A stretch of 64,000 nt of DNA from CAYWWY01 sp964580185 (GTDB lineage: Bacteria > Thermotogota > Thermotogae > MWEM01): assembly GCA_964580185.1 (NCBI GenBank), contig CAZOJQ010000005.1:1-64000 (forward strand), given 5' to 3'. The translations under genes were made by a program, and so were the position numbers. Shown one piece after another: positions 45,217 to 54,159 of the stretch. Position 1 is the stretch's first letter, and each line of letters begins with the position of its first letter. The notes beneath the pieces were generated by a model. It was not told where the DNA came from. It made no database searches and saw nothing but the letters and a program-made list of their open reading frames with translations.

Positions 45217-48200
45217 CTAGTGAGGATCTTCTTTCATCAATTCAAGAAAAACTTCAACAAGGTTGGGATCAAATTGACTTCCCGAAGATCGCTTTATTTC
45301 TTTGATGGCCACTTCTTTAGACAGAGCTTGCCTGTATGGTCGGTCGCTGGTCATGGCGTCAAATGCGTCGGCAATCGCCAGAATACGGCACTCTAAGGGG
45401 ATTGCCTCTCTGGCCAACCCCAGCGGATATCCTGTTCCATCCCATTTTTCATGGTGTTTCAGGATAAAGTCAGCGATTCCGGATAGATCAGGGGAAGCAG
45501 AAGCAATTCGAAATCCTTTTTCCGGGTGGAGACGCATGATCTCCCATTCTTCCTTCGTCAATGGCCCTTCTTTAAAAAGGATTTGGTCTGGAATGCCGAC
45601 CTTACCCAAATCATGCACTTGAGCGAGGAGTTTGAGTGTATCGATCTGGGATTGAGAAAGCCCAATGCGGATGGCCAAACGCTCGCACAGTTCCGAAAGA
45701 CGAATGGCATGACCTTGGGTGATAAAATCCCTCTCTCCCAAAGCCGTCATTAAGGTCTCAATGATGTGGGACCGGACACTTGTTCCCTTATGCAGTTTCT
45801 GCCGCATCATCGCATTTTCAGATTCCTGGAACAGTTCCTCTAACGAACGATCCGGTTCTTGGGCATGAGCCATTCCGATCGAAATACTGATCGGCAGATT
45901 TGGGTGAGAGTGGTTAAAGGTTTCAGTTGTCGACTCGATCCGTTTTTGAATGAGTTTCGCTGTATCCTCTTCCGTATTGGGAAGCAGGACGGCAAACTCA
46001 TCACCACCCACTCGGGCGATGATATCTGTTTCCCGAAGGCTTTCTTTCAAGATTTGCGCGCACGCTTTCAAGACTTCGTTGCCTTGCTCATGACCGAAGG
46101 ATTCGTTAATCAGCTTTAACCCATCCACATCTGCCGACAGGATGGTAAAGGGTGATACTCCCTTGTTTTCCCAATGGTTGAGTTCCTTTTCGAAGTAGGA
46201 TCGGTTGAACAGGCTGGTTAACGAATCGTGACCACTGGAAAACTCTGCTTGCTCTTTGTACGTGACCAAATCGCTGGTATCTGAGATGATGGTGGAGTAG
46301 TATTGGGCTACTCCGTTTTCATCTTTATGGCACATGATCACTTGGTTTACCGGTATCTCTCGACCCGTTTTATGGATCAGAATCGATTCTCCTGACCAAA
46401 CCCCATGGGCAAACGCAGTGGGCAGCGCAGTCTCAAAGATGGAAGGAGATATCCGATCTGGATACAGCTCTCGAATCCCTTTTCCTTGGACGGTTTCTTC
46501 CTCGTCCCAACCAATGAGGTTCTTTCCTTGCTGATTCATATATACCAAAGAAAAATCCGCGTCCATGAGGGCAATTAGGTCACTGCTCGATTCGAATATG
46601 GACACGAATAGCGCGTTTTCTTCATCCAGTTTACGTCTTTCCCGAATGGCCAATACTTGGGATACGATAGTCGCAGCTGTGGTAATGAAGGATTCTTCAT
46701 CGGGATGCCACTTCCGCTTGGGGCCGATATGTTCCAAGCTGACTACCCCCACAATTTTCCCTTCGGAGGTAATGGACGCGTCCAAGAGAGAGGTGATTCC
46801 CGTGGGAATGAGGTATTTTTCTGCCAATTCATAGGTCCGTTGATCCTGTTGCGCCTCTTCCGCATTGATCCGAGAATCGCGATACAGCGCTTGAAAGTAG
46901 CTTGGGAACATGTCCATCGGCAGGATTGCTCCAGAAAGGTGTTTGCTTTTGGCCTTTTGAAAAAGATCGACACACTGTAACTCTCGTTTTTCTTCATCGA
47001 TCAACCAAACGCTCGCCCGCTCGACTTGCATGGAAGAAGAGAGTACCTCGGTCAGCATTTTTGCGGTTGCTTCCATATTTCCGGACGCGATCGATGGGTC
47101 CAAAAAGAGCTTCACAACCGCCGATCTTTGGTTAAGGGCTCGGGTTTTGTTCTCAATCAATTCGTTTTCACGCGCTTGCAAGATCTTCTCCGATTCTGAC
47201 AAGATCTGATTGTTGGCTTCCAGCTGCTCCATCGATGACAACAGCTCTTCATTAGTCGCTTCCAGTTGCTCTTTCATTGCTTGTAACTCTTCTTGAGAGG
47301 CTTGAATTTCCGTGTTTTTTTCGATTAGCGCCTGCTCTGCCTCTCGATGCAATTCGACCTGGCGGTTCAAGGAATGGATCGTGTTCTGAAGGGTTTGGCT
47401 CATGTGATAGAAGCTCCGGTTTAGATGGCGAATTTCTCGAATGTTGCTATGAATAGCCGGTTTTGGGATTTTCCCGTTCGCCAACTCGGATGCGGATTGC
47501 TCCAACGCTGAGATCGGCCGAGTGACTGCTTTCGAAAGGATAAAACCAACCCCTGCTGCGAAGAAAAGAGCCATTAGAGAAAAAATGAGAGTAGATCGAT
47601 TGTTTTGGTAGATCTGACCCATAAAGAGCGATTCCGGTATGGTTGTCACCAAAAACCATCTTGCATCATCAACATGCGGAATCCCATGGGCTCGGAGATA
47701 ATGGTTTTCTCCGTTAGTCCGTACTACGGAGCCTTCCAGCTCGAGAATATCTCGGCCCTCTTGTAAGGATGAGAGGACGATTTCTGCTGCGCCCCGGATC
47801 TGAGGGGAGATGCTCTCCAAAGCGTGGATTCTCATCGACCCAATGTCGGGGTTGTTCATAGATATGATCGGTTCAAAGGAGGAGGTTGCAATCAGGAACC
47901 CCGATGAATCCATGAGAAAGCTTTTTCCTTGAGCTCCTAATCGGGTATTGGATAGGAAGTGATTCAGATGAGACAAAAAGACATCAACCGAAACAACCCC
48001 CATCAATTGCTTGTAATCATCATGCACGGGCATACTCAAGGCAATGGCCAAATCCTGACCAGTTGCCAATAGATACGGTTCATTCCAGACAAGTTCTCCG
48101 GCTGAAACCGCATTCTGATACCAGGGACGGATCGTTGCATCGAAACCAGGAACGACAGCGATCAGGGATATTTCTTCTCCTTCTTCGCTGAGCCCGACTT

Positions 48201-48621
48201 TACGGAAGGTGCCTTTTTGAAAGCGATCAGTCATAATCGCGTATAAATCTCCTTCAGGCCCTTCCCGACCCGCATTGACCAACCCTCCTTGGGGATTGCC
48301 AAAATAGATACTCGATACTGATGGGAATAGGCGAATCTCTGATAAGAAATATTCCTTCAAAGCATCGGGGTCAGAATCGTCGATCCAGCCTTTGCCGATT
48401 GCAGTGGCATTCATCCGGATTATGTGAGAGGGAACCTCGAAAAAACGATCGATTTGCTGTTTGGTATGAGCAGAGATTTCCTCCATAAGGGGCATGACTA
48501 GATCGCTTACGGCTCTTTGCGCGCTCAAAAAAGAAATCATCCCGACCAAAGCGATGACCAAAACGATCACAAACAAGAACGGGATTGTGAGTATGGAGCG
48601 TAATGAATGGGTTCGACGCAT
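45217..48621 (-). CDS. membrane sensor with GGDEF and HD-GYP domains (c-di-GMP turnover)
   Basis: A 1,134-aa protein. TM helix (residues 7-32), an extracytoplasmic Cache-type sensor (about 35-340), a second TM, HAMP (about 355-410), coiled coil, GAF (about 510-665), PAS (about 680-790), GGDEF (VGGDEFAVL near residue 870, with the RETD inhibitory site before it) and HD-GYP (HDLGKVGI near residue 1002, HHEKWDGTGYPLG). Both the diguanylate cyclase and phosphodiesterase motifs are intact. ATG 48621 follows AAGGAGAGG. It may set c-di-GMP for the PilZ proteins of the flagellar run. Confidence 0.93.
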   Translation of the reverse strand: MRRTHSLRSILTIPFLFVIVLVIALVGMISFLSAQRAVSDLVMPLMEEISAHTKQQIDRFFEVPSHIIRMNATAIGKGWIDDSDPDALKEYFLSEIRLFPSVSSIYFGNPQGGLVNAGREGPEGDLYAIMTDRFQKGTFRKVGLSEEGEEISLIAVVPGFDATIRPWYQNAVSAGELVWNEPYLLATGQDLAIALSMPVHDDYKQLMGVVSVDVFLSHLNHFLSNTRLGAQGKSFLMDSSGFLIATSSFEPIISMNNPDIGSMRIHALESISPQIRGAAEIVLSSLQEGRDILELEGSVVRTNGENHYLRAHGIPHVDDARWFLVTTIPESLFMGQIYQNNRSTLIFSLMALFFAAGVGFILSKAVTRPISALEQSASELANGKIPKPAIHSNIREIRHLNRSFYHMSQTLQNTIHSLNRQVELHREAEQALIEKNTEIQASQEELQAMKEQLEATNEELLSSMEQLEANNQILSESEKILQARENELIENKTRALNQRSAVVKLFLDPSIASGNMEATAKMLTEVLSSSMQVERASVWLIDEEKRELQCVDLFQKAKSKHLSGAILPMDMFPSYFQALYRDSRINAEEAQQDQRTYELAEKYLIPTGITSLLDASITSEGKIVGVVSLEHIGPKRKWHPDEESFITTAATIVSQVLAIRERRKLDEENALFVSIFESSSDLIALMDADFSLVYMNQQGKNLIGWDEEETVQGKGIRELYPDRISPSIFETALPTAFAHGVWSGESILIHKTGREIPVNQVIMCHKDENGVAQYYSTIISDTSDLVTYKEQAEFSSGHDSLTSLFNRSYFEKELNHWENKGVSPFTILSADVDGLKLINESFGHEQGNEVLKACAQILKESLRETDIIARVGGDEFAVLLPNTEEDTAKLIQKRIESTTETFNHSHPNLPISISIGMAHAQEPDRSLEELFQESENAMMRQKLHKGTSVRSHIIETLMTALGERDFITQGHAIRLSELCERLAIRIGLSQSQIDTLKLLAQVHDLGKVGIPDQILFKEGPLTKEEWEIMRLHPEKGFRIASASPDLSGIADFILKHHEKWDGTGYPLGLAREAIPLECRILAIADAFDAMTSDRPYRQALSKEVAIKEIKRSSGSQFDPNLVEVFLELMKEDPH

Positions 48622-48645
48622 ACGCCTCTCCTTATTGTGTTCCAA

Positions 48646-48669
48646 GAATCTCTGCAAAACGCAGTGCTC
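48646..48669 (+). repeat. direct repeat, left copy, flanking the inserted hydrolase gene
   Basis: The 24-bp sequence starts GAATCTCTGCAAAAC and ends GCAGTGCTC. It matches the copy at 49545-49568 in 23 of 24 positions, in the same orientation. It lies in the gap between the sensor and hydrolase genes. Confidence 0.85.
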
Positions 48670-48684
48670 GATGGTTACAGAAGA

Positions 48685-49503
48685 CTATGACTCAGTAACT
48701 CTTACAAGCCACTCCCTAACTAACGCTTTGAATAGGTCTTCTTGCTCAATCTGTAGATTATGTCCTGCGCGATCCAATACGCAAAAGGTGGCTCTTGGAT
48801 AGGCATCCAAAATTCTCCATGCATCTTTATACCCTACGCTTGAATCTTGGCGCCCCATAAGAATGAGAGTAGGTTTCTGATACTTTTCCTCTAACTTATC
48901 TACATCAAATGAAAACGCATAACCATTGTTTTTAAGATTACTTAAAAACCTTTCATCTGCAATTTTTAATCCGCATAATATTTCATTTTTATATCTCTTC
49001 CATGTTCTTTCATTTTGAACGACAGCAATATCATCAAAATCTTCCGCATCAATTGGATTGATTTGCTGCAATAAGGAATCATCTTTTTTCAAAACAATAT
49101 GTGGGGGAATATTCCGTTTTCGAACATCTGCTATAATACACGGACATAACAGTAATAACCCATCAACCCAGTCTCCCATTTTGTAAACGATCCCCCGTGC
49201 TAAATATCCTCCATATGATTCACCAGCAAGTAAGAACGTTTTATTTGGAATAATTTCATGAACAAAGTCAATCACAATATCAAGCATTGTATCCGAATTT
49301 TTAATCCATTCTTCTGCTTTTGTTTTACCCATACCTGGTAAATCCATATATATTCTTTTATATTCTTTGTTGCCTTGTAATACTGGCTCAAAACAACCGG
49401 CCATTAATCTGTGGTCAGGATAGCAACCATGAAGCATAATAATCGGCTTGCCTTCACCATAAATTTCATAATTTATATCTAAGTTTTTTATTTTACACTT
49501 CAT
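48685..49503 (-). CDS. alpha/beta hydrolase, A+T-rich and probably acquired
   Basis: A 272-aa alpha/beta fold hydrolase with oxyanion region MLHGCYPDHR, nucleophile GESYGG (near residue 102), an aspartate in LMGRQDSS and a histidine in RAGHNLQ. ATG 49503 follows GAGGAGG. Base composition differs sharply from neighbours: I count 17 of 60 G+C at 48901-48960 and 15 of 60 at 49441-49500, against 26 of 60 at 50041-50100. With 24-bp direct repeats on both sides, horizontal acquisition is likely. The substrate is unknown. Confidence 0.9.
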   Translation of the reverse strand: MKCKIKNLDINYEIYGEGKPIIMLHGCYPDHRLMAGCFEPVLQGNKEYKRIYMDLPGMGKTKAEEWIKNSDTMLDIVIDFVHEIIPNKTFLLAGESYGGYLARGIVYKMGDWVDGLLLLCPCIIADVRKRNIPPHIVLKKDDSLLQQINPIDAEDFDDIAVVQNERTWKRYKNEILCGLKIADERFLSNLKNNGYAFSFDVDKLEEKYQKPTLILMGRQDSSVGYKDAWRILDAYPRATFCVLDRAGHNLQIEQEDLFKALVREWLVRVTES

Positions 49504-49544
49504 TATATCCTCCTCGGATCCCGCTCCGATCATGATTGCTCCGA

Positions 49545-49568
49545 GAATCTCTTCAAAACGCAGTGCTC
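49545..49568 (+). repeat. direct repeat, right copy
   Basis: Matches 48646-48669 with one difference (T for G at the ninth base). Located between the hydrolase start and the stop of the GIDE-LemA gene. The two copies are 899 bp apart. Confidence 0.85.
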
Positions 49569-49577
49569 AAATGGGTT

Positions 49578-50822
49578 TCAATAATGAATCAATGGTTTTG
49601 GACGCAACCGGGCCAACCAAGCGATCAGATTGTCAGGGATTCTTCGTAACCGCGTATTATAAAATGTTGCGATATCATTGTAATAAGAACGAGCCAACTG
49701 AATCCGATCTTCGGTGTCGATCATCGCTTTTTGCAGGTTCATCACAGAATCGCTGGATTTCAGTTCGGGGTAATTTTCAACCATTGCAATTAGCGCCTTC
49801 TCTGTCTGTACCGGGCTTTGCACTGCTTCAGCCCTCAATTCTCCGAGGCGGTTCTGGACCGCTTGTTCATGGTTCATCAACCCTCGGATCACCGAAACCA
49901 ATGCAGGAATGAGGTCGGACCGTCTTTGCAGTTGAATTTTGACTTGGGATTCTGCTTGGCGGACTTTTTCATGCAGCCCTTTCAATCCATTATACTCTTT
50001 CCATAGGTAACCAACGAGCCAAAAACTCGTATAGATCATTGCGGTCCAAAGGTAAAATCGACCATAATTGGGTGGTAAAGGATAGATCATCAATTCCCCA
50101 AACCAAACAACCAGTTCAGCGATGGCAAGACCGAGAATCGTGAACACCCAGAAATAGATCCCGTAAGCCCGGCTGATCTTTTTTTCGTCTTTTGATGAGA
50201 TCAAAAAAATCGGAGCTTTTTTATCGGAAGCAATTTCGGGAGCCACAATATCTTCTCGCTCCCGCGACTGCCCAATGACGTAAAGTTGACGATCGATCGG
50301 GATGATGGTTTCGAAAAACTTCCTGCGGTGTGTGGAATCCGGTATCTCTAGCGAAGGACCTTTTCCAAAGTACAACGGATCCTTCCAACCACAGATAGTG
50401 TTCATGACAAGCTCGCCATCAAATGTAGCCCCTTCCGGACGAACTTGGATCGATCCCGTATCATCACAGAGATCAAAACGGACATTTTTTTGTCCTCCGG
50501 CAACCTCTTTCCATCCGCTTTCTACCTTTGTTCGGGTCTGTGTGTTTCCCTTGGCATCTTTATAGGTTTCTGTTCGGGTTCGCCTCCATTGTTCCTGAAT
50601 CCGCCAACGATACTGGACGCATTCTGTTTCAGTCAGATGGCTTATAAGAGGCGAGGGGCAATGAACCGTCCCCGAAACCTCTACCAAACCAATAAATACC
50701 CCTTTGGTCTTTGAGGTGGGTGTATCATCAATTAGACGTTTTTTCTTCAAATTAGACATGGCAAACAGAAGAAACAAAACGCCCAATCCCATCCCAACTC
50801 CGAAATAGACGAGTACCCCCAT
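49578..50822 (-). CDS. GIDE-like domain fused to a LemA domain, membrane protein
   Basis: A 414-aa protein. An N-terminal TM helix (residues 4-22) precedes a GIDE-type domain (about 30-200, as found in E3 ligase-like MULAN/GIDE proteins). Two TM helices follow near 225-270. A C-terminal LemA domain is marked by RQAESQVKIQLQRRSDLIPA. LemA and GIDE proteins are usually encoded as separate neighbours; here they are fused. ATG follows AAGGAGAC, 16 nt after the CDP-glucose dehydratase gene. The role is unknown; bacterial examples are linked to envelope stress. Confidence 0.82.
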   Translation of the reverse strand: MGVLVYFGVGMGLGVLFLLFAMSNLKKKRLIDDTPTSKTKGVFIGLVEVSGTVHCPSPLISHLTETECVQYRWRIQEQWRRTRTETYKDAKGNTQTRTKVESGWKEVAGGQKNVRFDLCDDTGSIQVRPEGATFDGELVMNTICGWKDPLYFGKGPSLEIPDSTHRRKFFETIIPIDRQLYVIGQSREREDIVAPEIASDKKAPIFLISSKDEKKISRAYGIYFWVFTILGLAIAELVVWFGELMIYPLPPNYGRFYLWTAMIYTSFWLVGYLWKEYNGLKGLHEKVRQAESQVKIQLQRRSDLIPALVSVIRGLMNHEQAVQNRLGELRAEAVQSPVQTEKALIAMVENYPELKSSDSVMNLQKAMIDTEDRIQLARSYYNDIATFYNTRLRRIPDNLIAWLARLRPKPLIHY

Positions 50823-50838
50823 TGGATGTCTCCTTCCC

Positions 50839-51891
50839 TTACAACAATACCGATGCGATTTGCTTCCGCGTTACGCTTTCCATATCTCCACCTGAAAAAA
50901 AAGCCCGATACCATTGAAGAGTCTTTTCCAGACTTTGCTCAATAGACCATCTCGGGCGCCAAGGGAGGGAACCCAATGCTTTGGAAATATCGAGGCGCAA
51001 TTGAGGGGCTTCAAAGGGTTGTTTCTTTTGTTCCACTTCATAATGACCCGTTCCCCAAATGTGAATCGCCCTCTGAACAATCGCTTCCACCGAAATTGCA
51101 TCATCATGCTTCGGACCAAAATTCCAAGCTTGCGCATATGCCTGTCCATCCTCGTACAAGGCTTTTCCCAGAAAGAGATATCCCGATAGAGCATCCAATA
51201 CATGCTGCCATGGTCTGGTGGCATGAGGGTTCCGAAGCCTTATGGGTTTATCGACTGACAGGCTACGGACAATATCGGGAATCAGTCGATCTGGGGCCCA
51301 ATCGCCCCCTCCGATTACATTTCCCGCTCGAGCGCTCGCAACGGCTGTGTCGGTATCCTGAAAATAGGAACAACGATAAGCCGTGGTAACCAACTCGCTG
51401 CATGCTTTGCTCGAACTGTACGGATCATGCCCACCCAGCGGATCGGTTTCTCGGTATCCCCATAGTTGATTTTGGTTTTCATAACACTTATCGGAGGTAA
51501 TGTTGACAATTGCGCGGATGGCCGGATGGGATCGGATCGAATCAAGAAGGTTGACCGTTCCCATGATGTTGGTTTCAAAGGTAGTTTTTGGCTGTTGATA
51601 TGACAGACGAACGATGGGTTGAGCGGCGAGATGGAAAACCAGATCCGGTCGAAAGGAGTGAATGGCAGCATTCAATCGATCCCCATCCCGAATGTCGTCA
51701 ATCCTATGATTCATTTGCTTATCAAGCGAAAGGGTTTCAAAAATGCTAGGTTGAGTATTGGGATCTAGGGCGTAACCCATAACATCCGCCCCCATCGATA
51801 GGAGCCACATGCTAAGCCACGTCCCTTTGAATCCGGTATGACCCGTAACAAAGACGCGTTTTCCTGCATAGAACGAGGCAAGGGTACTCAT
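50839..51891 (-). CDS. rfbG: CDP-glucose 4,6-dehydratase
   Basis: A 350-aa short-chain dehydrogenase/reductase. NAD-binding VTGHTGFKGTWLS (residues about 14-26) and a YRETDPLGGHDPYSSSKA catalytic segment (Y..SK) identify the RfbG/AscB type. It converts CDP-glucose to CDP-4-keto-6-deoxyglucose. It overlaps the preceding epimerase gene by 4 nt. It is the second enzyme of the 3,6-dideoxyhexose pathway encoded by the five-gene set to its right. Confidence 0.93.
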   Translation of the reverse strand: MSTLASFYAGKRVFVTGHTGFKGTWLSMWLLSMGADVMGYALDPNTQPSIFETLSLDKQMNHRIDDIRDGDRLNAAIHSFRPDLVFHLAAQPIVRLSYQQPKTTFETNIMGTVNLLDSIRSHPAIRAIVNITSDKCYENQNQLWGYRETDPLGGHDPYSSSKACSELVTTAYRCSYFQDTDTAVASARAGNVIGGGDWAPDRLIPDIVRSLSVDKPIRLRNPHATRPWQHVLDALSGYLFLGKALYEDGQAYAQAWNFGPKHDDAISVEAIVQRAIHIWGTGHYEVEQKKQPFEAPQLRLDISKALGSLPWRPRWSIEQSLEKTLQWYRAFFSGGDMESVTRKQIASVLL

Positions 51892-52442
51892 TGGCAGTCT
51901 TCCTTTCGAAAGGGGCTTTCAAACGCTTCAAACGGCGGAAAGCTTTGATCCCTCTCCGATATGATCGGTTCAGCGACATCCCAGGAATACCCGAAAGAGT
52001 TCCAAAGAATCCCCGTATCGTGCGCCGGCGAATGGACCGATGTGGTCAGATAACAGACGAGGGTCTCCGGCTCCAGCGATAGGAACCCATGGGCCATTCC
52101 GGCCGGGATATATACTGCTTTTCGGTTTGATTCGGATAATTCAATTGCAAAAAAAGAACCATAGGTCTTGTAATCGTTTCTGAGATCAAGAACAACATCT
52201 GTGATCGAACCCGTTAGGACAAAAACCAGTTTGTCGTGATGAAAAGGAGGGAGCTGAAAATGCATGCCTCGAATCGTGTTTGGACCCGATTTTGAGGCAA
52301 AAAATTCGTGGAATTCCGGACGGATTCCCTGTTCATGGAATACCCCCGAATGATACGTCTTTGTAAAGGACCCGCGGGGGTCGCTCGAATAAAAGGTTTC
52401 GATCACAACCAAACCATCGAACTCTGTTTGCATACATTTCAT
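51888..52442 (-). CDS. RmlC/AscE-like 3,5-epimerase of a nucleotide sugar
   Basis: A 184-aa cupin of the dTDP-4-dehydrorhamnose 3,5-epimerase family. Visible are FHEFFASKSGPNTIRGMHFQ and the YIPAGMAHGFLSLE cupin strand with its histidine. The start makes an ATGA overlap with the reductase gene. Because the rest of the set is CDP-linked, the substrate is probably a CDP-4-keto-dideoxy sugar. This is the step that makes the L-sugar ascarylose. Confidence 0.85.
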   Translation of the reverse strand: MKCMQTEFDGLVVIETFYSSDPRGSFTKTYHSGVFHEQGIRPEFHEFFASKSGPNTIRGMHFQLPPFHHDKLVFVLTGSITDVVLDLRNDYKTYGSFFAIELSESNRKAVYIPAGMAHGFLSLEPETLVCYLTTSVHSPAHDTGILWNSFGYSWDVAEPIISERDQSFPPFEAFESPFRKEDCQ

Positions 52443-53389
52443 ATGAATCCATCGCCTTTCTGTCGTGCGGCGGATTGCGTCCAATCGATAGTCCTTCGCA
52501 AAGCCTCCGCAAAGGATACACGGGATTGCCAACCAAGAATCGAATTGGCTTTCGTAGGGTTTGCGCATGCATAAGCGATCTCCTTTGGGGCATCGGATCC
52601 CCAAGATACAGCCACTGGTTTGCGCACTACACTTTCAATGGCAGAAGCGATCTGCCTCAGCGAATGGGTTTCACCCGTGCCGATATTGAATGTGTGATAA
52701 GAGCCATCCAAAGTAGAGATTTTTTTTGTTGCCATCAAAAAGGCGTTTGCCACATCTTCACTGTACACATAATCCCACTGTTGGGTACCCGAAGAATGGA
52801 CTTCGATCATTTCGCCTGAAATGGCAGCTTGGATCATCGAAGGGATGATTTTCCCTTGTCGGTCATACGGTCCAAACGGCGCAAACAGCTTGAGTGTCAT
52901 GGCAATGATTCCATAATGGATGGTATAATACTTGAGAATCTCTTCGAAAGATGCTTTCGTGCTTGCGTACAAATTATACGCCCGTTTGGGATGTGTTTCA
53001 TCGATTTTGCTTCTCCCTTGAAGATCATACTCGAAAAAGGTGCCGGTATTAATGAAAAAACGGGTTCGACTACTAGCCATAGCTTGCAAAAGGAGGGCGG
53101 GAAATTCGATATTGGCTCGAATCATCCTCTTTGTATCTTCATCGGAATGTTGTTTCACATAGTCAGTGGCCAGGTGGATCACCAGATCGATCTCTTTGTC
53201 CAAAAACAAACGGTCCAGTGTTGTTTTTCCTTCAACTACTGTTTCCCAGTGGTCAGCGGGAAAATGATCCAAAAACGCAGTCTTCGATGCAGGGCGAACA
53301 TAAAGAATGACATGATGGGTTTCCCTGATCAAGGCTGGCACGAGGGTTTTTCCCAAAAAACCGGTACCCCCAGTGAGCAATATGGTCAT
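52439..53389 (-). CDS. NAD-dependent sugar reductase/epimerase (RfbJ/AscF type)
   Basis: A 316-aa extended SDR protein. TGGTGFLGKTL at the N-terminus and a YNLYASTKASFEE catalytic segment (YxxxK) near residue 140. In 3,6-dideoxyhexose clusters this position holds the 4-ketoreductase (abequose, paratose or ascarylose synthase). The next gene, an epimerase, favours the ascarylose branch. Start overlaps the rfbF stop by 4 nt. Confidence 0.82.
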   Translation of the reverse strand: MTILLTGGTGFLGKTLVPALIRETHHVILYVRPASKTAFLDHFPADHWETVVEGKTTLDRLFLDKEIDLVIHLATDYVKQHSDEDTKRMIRANIEFPALLLQAMASSRTRFFINTGTFFEYDLQGRSKIDETHPKRAYNLYASTKASFEEILKYYTIHYGIIAMTLKLFAPFGPYDRQGKIIPSMIQAAISGEMIEVHSSGTQQWDYVYSEDVANAFLMATKKISTLDGSYHTFNIGTGETHSLRQIASAIESVVRKPVAVSWGSDAPKEIAYACANPTKANSILGWQSRVSFAEALRRTIDWTQSAARQKGDGFI

Positions 53390-54159
53390 GACCAAACGTT
53401 CCAAGGAGCTTTTTTGATTTCCCAAAGCCGTTCCAGTTCGTTTTTGTCACGCAAGGTATCCATCGGCTTCCAAAACCCCTCGTGCCGATACGCGACCAGT
53501 TGGCCTTCCTTGGCCAGCTGTTCCATGGGCGCCCGTTCCCAAATGGATTGATCGGAATCAATCAATGAGAAAACGGAAGGTTCTAGGACAAAAAAACCGC
53601 CATTGATCCACGATCCATCACCTGCCGGTTTTTCGACAAATTCATCAACTGAGCCCGTATCATCGATCCGTAATGATCCAAAGCGTCCCATGGGTTTGAC
53701 CGCTGTTACGGTAGCCGCTTTTCCATGAGCTTTGTGGAATTGAAGCAGTTGATCGATGGCAATATCACCCACTCCATCCCCATAAGTGAGCATGAATGGT
53801 TCATCCCCCACAAAACTTTGGATCCGTTTTATTCGACCACCAGTATTCGTGTACAGTCCTGTATCCACCAAAGTAACCTTCCAGGGATCGCTCTTCGAGT
53901 TATGGATGGCTGTGGATCCACAGGATAGATCGACGGTAATATCGCTCATGTGTTCGAAATAGTGAAGAAAGTACTCCTTAATAACATATCCCATATACCC
54001 AAGGCAAATCACATATTCGTGAAACCCATAGTGCCCATACAGTTTCATAATGTGCCAAAGAATCGGTTTTCCTCCGATTTCCACCATGGGTTTGGGTTTT
54101 CGTTCCGTTTCTTCACTCAGGCGGGTACCAAACCCTCCTGCCAATAGGACAACCTTCAA
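53386..54159 (-). CDS. rfbF: glucose-1-phosphate cytidylyltransferase
   Basis: A 257-aa nucleotidyltransferase starting MKVVLLAGGFGTRLSEETER, followed by KPKPMVEIGGKPILWHIMK. It makes CDP-glucose from CTP and glucose-1-phosphate, the first step of the CDP-dideoxyhexose pathway. ATGA overlap with the dehydrase gene. Confidence 0.95.
   Translation of the reverse strand: MKVVLLAGGFGTRLSEETERKPKPMVEIGGKPILWHIMKLYGHYGFHEYVICLGYMGYVIKEYFLHYFEHMSDITVDLSCGSTAIHNSKSDPWKVTLVDTGLYTNTGGRIKRIQSFVGDEPFMLTYGDGVGDIAIDQLLQFHKAHGKAATVTAVKPMGRFGSLRIDDTGSVDEFVEKPAGDGSWINGGFFVLEPSVFSLIDSDQSIWERAPMEQLAKEGQLVAYRHEGFWKPMDTLRDKNELERLWEIKKAPWNVWS

Noticed and set aside
48646..49568. Integron cassette with attC sites
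   Set aside because: The repeats lack the GTTRRRY and RYYYAAC core sites and the long imperfect palindrome of attC.
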